From NCBI GenBank assembly GCA_039720395.1, contig CM077826.1, positions 19,221,053 to 19,285,052 on the forward strand: 64,000 bases of DNA, given 5' to 3'. Source of the stretch: Liquidambar formosana. Its lineage: Eukaryota > Streptophyta > Magnoliopsida > Saxifragales > Altingiaceae. Shown one piece after another: positions 12,267 through 25,400 of this stretch; positions within the stretch are counted from its first letter, which is position 1, and each line of letters starts with the position of its first letter. A program made the position numbers and the translations under genes. Below the pieces are notes generated by a model that did no database searches, had not been told where the DNA came from, and saw nothing but the letters and a program-made list of their open reading frames with translations.

Positions 12267-15200
12267 TTAATTTGCTTTGAATTCTCCAAACTTTTGCTTG
12301 TCTTCATTCAGCTCCTTAAAGACATAATCCATTTCTGGAAATGCTGATAAAACAAGCAACTCGAGAAGGTCATAAGCTAGTAGCTTCAAACAAACAGCTG
12401 ACTGCACAAGGAAAAGAAAACCAATGCAACTTCATCAGCAGAATTTGGAGCGGAAGAAATGAAACTGATCTGTGGGAGATTCTGACACGCATACACATTG
12501 ATACGATGAATAAGAAGAAAAAGAAGTAAGATCAGAAATATTATCTGAGTTATTAAGGACGGCTCCAACAATAATAAAACAAAATAATATTTAACAACCA
12601 ACCCCTCCCCAACCCCTCAACAAAAAAAAAAAAAAAAAAAAACAAAGAGACAAAAAAAGGACAAAAGGAGGAAGAATCATTAGGTAATCACATAGATGTC
12701 AGACAATATGGAACCTTTGTCGAAGGCACACATGCAGGTAAGAATTTATGGACACATCACTTCATATGCTATCCCAACAATACTGAAGTAGTGGATTTAC
12801 ATGTTCAGATGTCAAACTAGAGGTCATACAATTCACTAATTCAAGGTAATGTCAGAAGGAATAAACAACTCCAATAGCATTATATAAAGAAAATAGTTGA
12901 GACAAATAACAGATAAAATTTTTATTTTCTCAAATTGAAAATCACCTGAAGAAAGAAATAAAGGTCCTTGGCACATTGTTCATATTCCTTTCGACCAACA
13001 AGACCTACGATAGCAGCTGGTGCCTTATCTGCATTGAAAGAGAGTCCATTGACATTTTGAAGAATGGCCACAGGCATTTTCAATGAAGATATCATGCCTC
13101 AAGCAAATACTTCGTATAATACAGGAAATGTGTAGGACTACTGAGAATACCAATCATAAGCTCGTATACAAACTTTGCACGTCGCTCGGCTTCCTGTTGT
13201 TGCTGCTCATCCAGTGGTGAGCTATTCTGCATTCCTTGCAGTTTCTGGATATCCTCTTTGCTAGGTGAAGACAACTGTGTGGGTTCCATCCCATGAATTG
13301 AACTCTGGGATGGACTCATCGGGGGTGGTCGTCGTCGCTTTGGATGCTTGGCTATGAATATTCCATCAGGCCAAAGTAACTATTTGAAATCACATGGAAA
13401 TCAAATCAATAATAACAGAAAAAAAAAAAAAGAAAAAAAAGAAAAAAGCATCTGAATATTCTGTTTTTAGCGATGTTTAAAAAAGCATTACTCTTTGTTA
13501 GGTAACAGGTAGTAATTTCAGGACCCTAGAATGCATTTTCATACTTGCTTTAGCTGCTCCAGCTAAAAAATCTAATTGAATGACATATTTATACATTATC
13601 ATAGGCTTCCAAACTATTTAACAAACATCATATTAGGTTCAAGGATCCTAGCTTGCTATAGTTGCTAGTTGCTCATACAGTGCTACTCGAATACTACAAA
13701 ACATATATAGTGTTTTTAAAGGTAAAAGGGTAAGGCAGGGCATAAAAAGAAACATGCCTTTTGAATTTTGAATTTTTATATTTAAAAATATATATAAATG
13801 ATTAAAAATAGTAAAGAAAAAACAGTGAAAAAATAGTAAATAACAGGCAGAAAATTTCACTGGAAGGTTGAACCAGTTATGCGCGTCGAAAACCATACCT
13901 GGTGCTATCTCTTCTCTCAGTCACAGAAGGTTGTTTCTTTACCTTCACTATTCATTCTATCAAATATAAAAGAAGAGTTTGTCTGTTTAAAGTACTTTAA
14001 ACCATGGTAAGTTTTAAAACTGAATATGGTTGATATAATAAAAAATGATTTTATTTTCATATTGCCTCCAGCGAGGCGTACACTTCTTACAGAAAGGATG
14101 AAAAAAAGTGCTTGAGGCATGTCAAAAGCATATGCCCCAGTTGTTGTGAGGCATACACCATTGTGGAGGAATGGCACCAGAATAAGTGCCTTGGTGCAAA
14201 TCTGCTAGCCACGCCTTGATGGCAAAGTCACTTAAAAGAGTAATCTTCTAGCAAATCTATGCTGTGTTTGAAAATTCCAGTGCTGTTGCAAAATACCCCC
14301 TTTGACAGAATCCATCAAAATAAGAGCCAGCCCCTTTAGAAAGGGAATTTGCAACAAAGTTGAGCAATGAAGGAATCCAAGAAAAGGAGCTAACCAAGAT
14401 TTTGAAGAAATCAACAGCCATTAACAAATAAATGTAATTCCAAAGACCTCCACAACATTCTTAATTTAACTGATCACGACACCTTCAATGAGAGCTAGAA
14501 AGATTCCTGTTTCTTGCCTTCTTCAAACCCACCAACAAGGGCATTGACTTCTGCTCTATAGTACAGAGCTCCAGGAAAAACTAAAAAAGTACTAAAATAA
14601 TATACATTGAAAAATCTGACATTCATGATCTCCCATAAGCATCAGATGGCCAAGATTCTCCATGGGAAAACAATTAAAATTATGGCTAAACATGCCTTCT
14701 AGAAGTGGAATCCCAGGGCCATATCTTTGAAAGTATTCTCTACCTAGGGCCATATGATATGCTACCCATAAATACATCATGTCTTTTCTCAGTTTGCACA
14801 GCTTTGAACCAAGTCCCTTTTAGTCTGTCTTCCTCTCGCCCTAGCTGTGCATTCAACTTGTACAAACTTGCTCCATACCAGAACAGCCATTGGTCTTCAT
14901 TGCCAGTGGCAGAGACAGGAATTCAATCTAATGGGATTCCCTTTTAGTAGGTTGTTAGAGTTTTATCTTAATTCTATAAATAAATCATTATTGTTATTTT
15001 GGCCTGCAGGGTTTTTAAACCTTTAGTTTGACTAATCCTTGAAACATGGGTAAGCCCATAGAAGCATGAAGTGGGAGCGGAGGCTGGGTTGGGGGCAAGA
15101 GTGGGGGCAGGGAAGCGAGGGAACATAGAAGAGTCAAAGGTAGGGGGTGTGTAGGAAGCGTTTGTGTGAAATATATATGTATGTGTATGTGTGTGTGTGT

Positions 15201-16378
15201 GTTGTGTTACCTCAATATGATATTATGTGGGATGAAATTGAAGAGAAAGAGAGAGCATGCTTTTACCTTCTTTTTTTTTTTAAAAGGAAAGTATTGAGTA
15301 TTTAGTTTAGAATTAATCTGATATCATTTAATGGGAATCCTATTAATTCTAAGGACTTTATTACATTTTAATTGAACTTAAGAACAAGTTAGTTTTTGTT
15401 TTTGTGGGGTTTTTTTTGGCGGAGGGGGGGGGGGGGGGGGGTCATGGCCCTGCCTTCCCCTTTCATTACAAGGTTCCCTCTTACTTAGAATCGAGAGAGA
15501 GAGAGAGTCATGGTTCTTACAAGGTTCTGTCTAGGAAGCGCCGAATTGTGGTTCCAAAGCGGAGCAACACCCTTAATAGAAGATTCCTGCTTCTAAGGGT
15601 AAGCCCACTACCTACTCGACATTAGTCAATGCTCAAAATAAACCTAGTTGGTGGTTGGCCTCAAGAAGGAATGAGAAGTCAAACTCAAAGTCTTCCGCTT
15701 CCTCTTGAGGTAAAATAAAATAAATTAGTTGACTACAATATTTTATAAAATTCTTATAATCTAATTGACAATAATGTCAACAAATAAAGACCATTTGAAC
15801 TGGTAGAAGTTTTCAAACCTTCAAACATTCATTCATAATATTCCTATTCAAAAACTCAAGATATTTATGACTTTTAGTGTGTGAGTTAGAAAAATTAGAA
15901 AAAAAAAAAAAAAAGAGGAGTAGGGATGGGGTCACATGCCCCCATGAGCCACAACTTGGCTCCCCCCATGTTCATTGCACATGACCAAACCATCTTAACC
16001 GACTCTCTCATTTACCATGAATGGCTACTTCTATCATTTAAGAAGTATTCAAATCATTTTTTTTTTCCTTCAATAATTCTACATCTCAACATCATCATTT
16101 AAGCTATGCTGAGACATGTTTTATCTTAACTTACCAACATCTACACCATAAAATCATCGCTAGCCCAAACCTCTTTAATAAAAATTCTCTCTAATTCAAT
16201 AGGTATTTTTTGGTCACGCAATAAATATTCTTAAATTTGATAGGTATTCTCCACTTCATCCATCCCATTCTAAATCTATGGTAACGTTATATTCTACACC
16301 TATTTCGTAGCCCATTTAATCAATATATAAACACAACATATGTGAACACCACCAAAACACATATTGAGTTATACAAGA

Positions 16379-16415
<37 letters not shown>

Positions 16416-19400
16416 AGAAGATATAATCAAGCTAGAAATGTAATAGTTTGACCATATGTAACATTATCAAGATTGATCCTGGTTGGACCAGGAGCTGCAA
16501 CATATGCCATGTTAGCCCCTCTTTTGGTTGATCTTGATAACCATCAGGAGTATCCATAAATTAATAGCAAAACCAACAAAAGGATAAACTTAGAGATTGC
16601 AAAATAGAGACAAGGACTGTGAAAGGCCAGAATCCATTCATTCAATCATAGAAGAGTTTTTCAAGCAAAAATTCGAGGATAAGAGAAATTAGGCATTGCT
16701 CTATATTTCAACGTCCAAAATAGATGAAATTCTAGAGACCAAAAAGGAAAATATAAACATTTTGATTTTGAAACTAATCGCAAAAGAGGATGGCAAGTGT
16801 ACACAACTGTAGAGCTCATTTTTGAAGTATAAAACAGCAAAATGTATATGAAATTTTCCCAAATCAAAATGGCATCAAAGATTACCTTCTCAACCCGACC
16901 GATCGCTGAAGCAATCACTGATCCCCTACGCAGAAGCTGGATTTTCTCAATTAACCAATCATCAAAGGCATCACCCATTCCCAATTGTAATACCTGTTTT
17001 GCCACCCAAAAAGCCTGCCGCCTGGAATGCACACGAAATAGTGGTAAGAAGAAGGATTTGTCAAACTGGTAAGACAGAAGGAAGTTTGTAACCTAAAACC
17101 ACTGAGATGATAGGAAATAATTCTAAAAACATATATCTATATATATATATATATTGAATACCTGATCCATCCACCATCTTGAACCTGGAAGATAACATCC
17201 ACCAAATCTAATATGGGGACACTTAAATTTGGTGGCACCCACTGCATTAAAGAAATGTATGTTAAGAAACCAATGTAAGGCATAAGGAGGCTAGAAGCAG
17301 AATAAAATATACAAATGGTAAATATATTTAGCAAATGCACTACCAAATCATAACGCGTAACGGTTACAAAGCAATCCTAGAAGGGTATGATATATTGATA
17401 AAGAAACAGAATACACAGAATTAGTCAGAGATTACCTCTGTAGGTAGGGTTGGATCAGTAGCAGCATCAAGAAGCAACTCAGATGTCTCTCTGTAAACCA
17501 TCACCTTCTCGTCCTTTAATAGTCTTCCCCAAGTTTCTGATAGAAGTCGATTTCTTTTGCACTCTTGTATCTGAATCACTGCCTGAATCCTCAATTGGCT
17601 TTCCACCCTCTTTAGCAGGCTTTTTAACGGGAGACTGTGCTATGATTTTTGAATTCAGTCTTGAGCCATCTGCTACAACATTATGCTTCATCTGGAATGC
17701 AGATTCCTGGCATTCAAGCAGACAAATGCTCCCTCTTGGAGGACAAGGGAACAGTTACAGGCCCAACAAGTTTTGGAACCTTTGTACTGTTGTCAGGTGG
17801 CTTATCATCCAAGTCAACTAGAAAAATTCCATAGCAACATAAGAGGGGAAAAAGAAAGTAAAATACAATCAAGTGAATTCAACATTCTGCCTAAACCACG
17901 ATTTACCTGACAATGTTTCAAGGATAGAAATGGAATTTGAGAACATGTATGTCTGCATTATACAATATATAACATATAAGTCATTCTCCATCAGATATAT
18001 ACGCATCTGCAACCCAGCACCCACCCCCCCCCCCCCCCCCAAAAAAAAAAAAAAGAATAAAAAGAAAAATATCAAACCTGGGAATCAACACTAAGGAAGT
18101 CCCAAACTTCAATTGACCCTGAAACAGTTGGAAGCTGCAGAAGCTTCTGAAGAACAGCAACACAAAACGTCATTAAGAGATTAGGGGCATAACCGCATAA
18201 GAAAACACAATAATGAGTCAGCACAGCAAAAAATAATTATAATAAAATTGTCAAATTGAAACACATTGAATATTAGTTAAAAACTAGGGTTATTTCCCAT
18301 TGTTAAGCTGTGCTCAAAGCTCAAATCCTTGAGTAGTAATATATTTACTTTCACTGGTCTAATCCAACATCTTTGCAAGCAGAAATATTAAATTAAACAA
18401 TCAGAGTAGCTGATTTTAATTAAGCATAGATTTCTGCAGACATAGCAAGCAGTAGCAGTTACAAAGTAAGCATTACCGAACAATCAAAATATATTGACAT
18501 CATGACGAGAAAAAATCAAGCCAGAAAGCATTATGATCCACACATATGTTGAAGTTGAACAATATCTCAGAGCTAAGTGTTCGTTCCAATTTCTGCAGTT
18601 ATACTATTGTAATAAAAAAGAATTAAGTTTACATATATGACCTTTAAATATTTGTCGAGCAATTTACATCGCTCTTGAATGACAGGCATGTCTAAACCTG
18701 TGGATAGAAAATGTTTTGGTGGCAAATGAAGATTATACTCCGAAAACACTTTAAGACGCCGATGTAGCTCCTCAAAATGTCGAAATCTATAAGAAATGGC
18801 AATAACGTTCAGTTAAAAACACCATATAAATTTAGAGTGATAGCATATTGCAGCCATTTTCATGGGAAATACTAATAAAATTGAAAAAATAAGTCTACAT
18901 AATTATAAATGAATACAGAATTGATCAAAGAACTGATGAAACCAGAAATCATTAGCACCTTCTTTTGATTGACCAGCTATTGTTATTTGCATCTGTAACA
19001 GATATTGAATAAACTGCAAATGTTCTGGAGCCACTCTTCACGATATTTGCACCCAATACCTGAAGCAGGAAATGAGTTTACGTAATTTACATATATCAGT
19101 ATACCATAAGACAAAAGCATGCTGGAATAAATGTGTTCTGCGCATTATGGTAAGTACCTCACATCTCAACTTCAAAAAGGACTGTGCCAACAATGAATTT
19201 TGCAGGGAATTAACTTCCAAGTTATGACTGTTAGCTATAGAAATAGAAGGTGCAGATGAAGAAGCAGCCGCTCCACTGTGAACTCTACCCAACATTTCCA
19301 TGTCAGAATCGTCACTCGAGTCCTCAGCTTTTCCATGTTCTTTCAAAGAATTTAATATATCCTGTCCATCTCCAGACAAGAAGCTTGTTCTCTCAACTTC

Positions 19401-22400
19401 TTGCCAGACATGCACCTTGTGACCACTTACCCTCGATCTTTTCCTGCCAGGTGGGTTTCTAGATAATCTTTGATAGGAAATGTGCCCTTTACCAGTCTTC
19501 CTTGCTATGTGGCCTTCAGAACTTTCAAGTGGATGATGAATGTGAGAAACAGCAAGATTTCTATTATTTCTACCATCCCAAACTTTAATGGCAGGAGAAT
19601 CAAGACCTGTTGCAGTGCTAGTTTCTTCATCTTCGGTAGTATAAGAACTGCTGCTACCTGAATCAATTTCCTCCAAACGCATGAGGTTATGATCATCTTC
19701 TTCTTGATATGTAGTGACTGAAGAGTGAGTTAAAATATCCCGATCAGTAGCTGTACCCCGACCATAATCTCCAAATGAAACAGTTCTACCCTCAGGAAAA
19801 TTAACCTTGGTTATACCACCTTTTTCTTTTTGCTTGGACATTGCCTTCGAGTGATCCACTGTATCAGATGTTCCCACCAAGGATCCTTGTGGGGCGTGTT
19901 CTATCAACCGGTTTTCACCTTCCTTCTTCCTGTAGTTTCTCCCTTTTGTCCACATGTTCTCAAAATGTTCTGGAGCAAGGGCTTGAGTCTTTCTACGAGA
20001 TATTAAATCTAGCATATCACTCCATTCTCCTCCTGGGTGTTGTCGTTGAATATCTTGTGAATCACCAGTTTGGGAATTTAAGGGCAATTGAACTCCATGA
20101 ACGGGTAGAACTAGTATCAATGGAAAGCAAAGGATCCTTTGATTGATGCATTCCATTCACATTATCTCTTGCAGTTTTATCTGCAGCAGTTCTAGATTGA
20201 CCATTTTTTAACTGCACAAGTTCAACACCAGTAACTGAAGGATCTAGAAACCGAGAAAAATGATCAGATGAGATCCTTGAAGACCCATTTGGTTTAGAGT
20301 GGGATGCCCCTTGTGCTGCAGTAACTCCTTTATCAGCCTTTGTTCTGGAAATAACTAAAACTTCAATCCTTTCATTAATAAACCTGTCACCAAAGTTGAA
20401 TAAAATTGAGGACAGCATCGAGACACCACAAAATTACAAAAGCAAAACAAAAGGAATGACTACCTCGGACTAGCTAAGTTTAAGACTGGTCGCATCACTG
20501 CACTAGCAAGAAGCTCCCTTACAATATAACGGAAGATACAGCACTTCAAATCTTCAGGCTTGAATGTGAAAGGAATGAGACCATCCATCACATGCTGCAA
20601 AACCTGTGAATATATGGAACTAAATGTATCGTTACCACAATTAAGGTGGCAGATGAAATCAAGAGATCTACAGATTGACTGACTGAGCAAAATTTGCAGA
20701 TTTAGAAACAGTACAGAGCATACAACCTTGTGCTCAGCTTCAGCAGAAAATAAAGCAGGGTGCAATTTGTTCTCTGCTGGCCAAGACAAGTTTTAGTTCC
20801 ATATCTCGGCGAGCAATACTTAGTAAGCCCAACTGTTGCTTCTCAATCTTTGCTTGATTTGCACGAAAAAGCTCCAAGTGGGTGCAAATGAGATTGATAA
20901 AATCCCTGCACAATTTAGCTCTCCTGGTAAATACACTCTCAATACAAGCAATACAAAATAAGAGGATAATGGTGAGGGACATTGCCATAAATAAAACCTT
21001 GTCAGAAGATCAATAAGATTTATATTCCTCATCCGACATGATATTTCTCCAAGAACACCATTCATGATCTGCACCAGCTCCTCCGGACCTTCTCTATCAG
21101 GGGTTAAGCGAGAATACCAGAGATCTGTCACAAACTCGGAAACTAGATGTCTAGTGAGCTGATCTATTGCATCCTCAACAACAGGGGAATTCACCTTCCT
21201 TTTCCAATCAGACCTTTCAACAACTTTAGGACCTTCTACAGGTTTCTTTTGAGACAGAATGTTTGCTGAGGATGGTTTGTTGTTGTATGCTGCAGCTTTC
21301 CTCCTCATGTCAAAATCCAGTGACAAATAACGAAGGATGATAATTAAGGAAGCAGCAGCAGGCAAGTTGACCCAAACTGAGGAACTTGTTACTGAAATAA
21401 ATATAAGAGCAGTTAGTTGCATCTTGTGACAAATAAAAATAAGAACAGTTTAGTTGAATCTTGTGACGAGAAATCAAGAATAACATTAATGATAGTAGGA
21501 GCAGCAGAGTAATAATAATGATGAGAAAAAATTTGATGTGAAGCTTGATCTGCCAAATGACTGACATTTAACAAGAAAATCAAGTACCCATATGCACCAA
21601 TTATTTTACTCGAATTCCTTAAGGCTGCCGCACCTTGAAGAAAAATAGGAAAGGGGCTAACATTTCCTCAGGAGAAAGTGGGAAACTATTTTCTGCAAGT
21701 TTGGCATAAAAGAAAACAATATTCTTTTCCTGAAGTAACTTCCAGAAAAAGAAAAAAAAAAAAAAACCGGAAGAAGCTCGTAAACCACAACTTCAACTAA
21801 CAGTTTCCCACACACTAATCTAATCCCCAAGCAAATTGTGATCTCAATCACAACATGGGCATCTATTGAAAAAGGAGGGATTAGCTTGACTCACATCACA
21901 TTTAGCAGTTCAAAATATTATCCAAATTCCTTCTAATATTTCCTCTAAGGCAACACAATATATATTAAACTAAAACCTAACAGAATAAAAAAGGTTGAGA
22001 TCGTAACACCACAGAAGCCCAAAATAATTCAGAAATATTTGGTTTTGTGCTCTCATTTGCTCAATTTCTGTCAAGAGAATATCTTAATGTAAATAGTAAA
22101 ACTGCGATCTTAAAAATATGGGGAGGGCTATTGCCACCACAAACATTCCTAAGTACCCCCCATGTATTTTGAACTTTTCAAGGTTTTTATGAAGAATATA
22201 AAAGGTTTTCATGAAAACTGGACACGTTGTCCATTAGAAAACATTATTTTGAACAACTTTGTAGAAGAAAGTTTTTTCAAAATCTGTCATTTAAGTTGAT
22301 TTTTTGACCATTTTTCATAAAAAAATTTTGTAAAAACGAAATAAAGACCGGCCAAAAAGTCCACTTAAACAATAGATTTTCAGAAAAAAATCTTCTACGA

Positions 22401-25400
22401 AGGCCCTGTTTGGGAAATTAACTTTTGCTTTTAGGATAAAGCAAAAGAGAATCAGAAGTTACGAGTAGCAGAAGAGAATCAGTCTCTGTTTGGAAACTGT
22501 ATTCAAAAGTGATGTTAGAGCTGAAAGTGATTTTTTGCCTGTTTGGGATGAACATTTGCTGCTGTTGTTATAACCCTAAATTGACTGAACTATCCCTTAT
22601 AATATATGATTTTATTATTATTATTATTATTATTATTTTTGGGCTCTATTTGGTATTAGTAGTGATTTTTTTTTTTTTTTAAATTTTTAATTTAATATTA
22701 ATGATTAGAGGTATCATAAGCTGTACTCTTATCGAAATTTGAGCTCAGACTATTCTCCTAATAGCCTAGGTAAGGTGTCCCATAACCACACAAACAATAA
22801 GAGTGATAAGGCATTAAAATGATAACCTTTGGAAAACACATACAAGACTTGACCTCTCGACCATCCCCACAAAAGTGTATTATTATGGATTTAGCTTACG
22901 TTTTTTTTAATTTTTTAAATATTTTTTCCTTGCTTAAAACAAAGAAAAAAAAAGAGAGCATGAATTGATATTTTTTTTTAAAAAAAATTATTACAAATCC
23001 AAATTTTATGGAATCAATTCTTGAAAAAATTCCAACAAGTATAAATCAATGAACGTATGAAGGGAGAAAAAAAAAGATTTGAAGTTTAAATTAGGATCCT
23101 ACGAGTCCAAGTTGGTTGAAGTTACCAAGACATTGATGCCGGTAGGAGAGAGGAGCACAGTTGCAGGAGAGGAGAGGACTTGGGTCTAAGGTGGAAAAAA
23201 TTGTTTCCATACTCGAGCATTAATGGTAGTTTTCAAAATATGGAAAGTTATTAAAATCCTCTGCAAAAGCTAACACCAGCTTTTGATTAAAAGTTGAGGG
23301 TGGTCTGCTTATTATAGAATCACTTTTTGAGTTTAGAAGTGATTATGATTTAAACTACCAAATAGAACCAAAAGTGATTTTAAGCTTCAAAAGTGATTTT
23401 AGACCATCTAAAAGCTTAGCCAAACAGGGCCAAAGTTGTTCAAAATGATTTTTTCTAGTGGACAACGTGGCCAATTTTCATAAAAACCAAAATCAAGTTG
23501 ATCTAAGATGAAGAGCTATTTCATTTGAAATGTTCATAAATGAGCTATTGTTATTGATTAAAAAATGCATGTTTTGGATTGAATAGCAATCAATCTCAAA
23601 TCAACTTGATTTGTGGCATGGAACACCTACATTGGAAGGCTATCTAATCCAACGTTTGCTTCACAAAATACAAATCCCTGGGTAGAGTTTTCGAGTGCAC
23701 GGGATAATAGGACTATATATATATATATGTATATAGGGTTAGGATCAACATACACAAATTTTTTACACAAGTTCTTAGATGATCTATCTCCGACTTAGAG
23801 ATGGCAAATTTGACACGCCCCACCGGGGCCCAACCCACACCATCCTTAAAGGGTCGGTTTTTTTTTTTTTTTTTTTTTCCCCCCCAAGTTTCGGGTTGGG
23901 TGCGTGTCAGATTTTATTTTTAAAACCGGGTTTGGGTCAGTTATGGTTTAGTCGTGCCCCACCCCGAGTGTACTTATAATTTTTTACCCTTATATATATA
24001 AATAATATATATATTCTCTTTACTCTTAACAAACCTTGATCAAATAACCTAGTAACCTCTCTTTCTCTCTCTGCCTCCATATCTTTCTCTCAACGCTTTG
24101 CCTCTGTCTCCCGCTCTCAACGTCTGGATATCTTCCGCCTCTCTCACTCTTTCAAGTCTCAACGCTCTGTCTACCTCAACCTCAACCACTTATTCTCTCG
24201 GCCTCTGAGTCACTGCCGGGAATATCCTTGTCGGCCGGCAAGTATCTTTAAGACTTCAATGATTTTGTTGAGTTCGAATGGCACCCTTTCTGTTGACAAA
24301 CATTTTGCTGAGCAGGTGGCTGTGAGGAAGTCTTGGATGCAGCTTAATTCAATCAAATCTTCAAATGTTGTGGCTCGGTTTCTTGTAGCACTGGTAAGGG
24401 TGGACACGAGGCATTTACTTTGACAGAAAACCTTCTATGTATAAATTATAAGTAAGAGATACTTACAGCTTTTGGAATTATTATCTTAATAGCATGGAAG
24501 AAAGGACATAAATGTGGAGCTAAAGAAAGAAGCCAATCTGTATATATTCTCCTTTTGTAAATGTATATGTACGGTTATGAATTATTCATCCAAATAATTG
24601 GCAAAATACTAAATTTTTTTTTTCTTTGTTGTTGTTGTTTTGCGTGAATCAGTTCCAACAATGGCAGTCTCTCCCACAAACGCAGACTATACCCAGAGGC
24701 GAGAGAGAGAAAGCACACTAAATTCTTCTTTTGTATGCAAATCTTTTGAATAAAACCAAGTAATTAACGATTTATTCATCCAAAAAAAAAAAATTTTGCT
24801 GAGCGGGGTGGTTATGGGTATCCTAAGTAATTAACGGTTTAGGGATGGTTCTTCATCCGCTTGCCCCGTCGGGTTTTGGGGTAGGTTTGGGTATGGTGGT
24901 TCAAAGTTGGGTTGGAAATGGTATAGTGCCAATCCGCCCTATTGACATCCCTATTTTGACTCCTATTTTGCAAAACCCAGCGTTGGATTAGATAGTCTTC
25001 CCACATAGGTCATGCATACGAAAAATCAAGTTGATTTGAGATCACAAGTTGCTTCATCTATAAATGTGAGATTTTTAGTGATTAAAAAGATGAGTTTTTG
25101 GATTGAATGGTAACAAGTCTCGGATTAAGTTGATTTTCTGTGTGCATGACCTACATGGGAAGACTATCTAATCCAATAGTGGGTTTCGCAAAGTATGAGT
25201 CAAAGATAGGTCATTTAAAAACTTCTGTAAGAATTTGTGTATATTGATCTTGACCCATATATATTTTTTCCACAAACGTTGCCTACACGCTCCGAACCTT
25301 TGACTCTTCTATGTTACCTCCCCTCCCCCCGGCCTTCCCCATTCCCACTCTTGCCCCAGACCCAGCCCCCGCTCCCGCTTTGTGCTTCTATGAAATAGAC

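Larger units (their letters stand above)
13380..16885 (-). other. intron 12 of the PXA-PX gene (3.5 kb, with repeat relics)
   Basis: This intron lies between the exon ending IGRVEK and the exon starting LLWPDGIF. It contains a GC-rich repeat (15050-15170), a (TG)n tract near 15188, a 17-base G run at 15425-15441, an RTE-like LINE relic (15950-16290) and a (GAAA)n tract (16379-16416). ORFs within it do not match known genes. Confidence 0.7.

Noticed and set aside
17436..17817. Tiny introns as an explanation for the frame breaks in the PXA-PX exon
   Set aside because: The only GT...AG pairs nearby would give introns of under 20 bases and do not restore the frame; single extra bases do.
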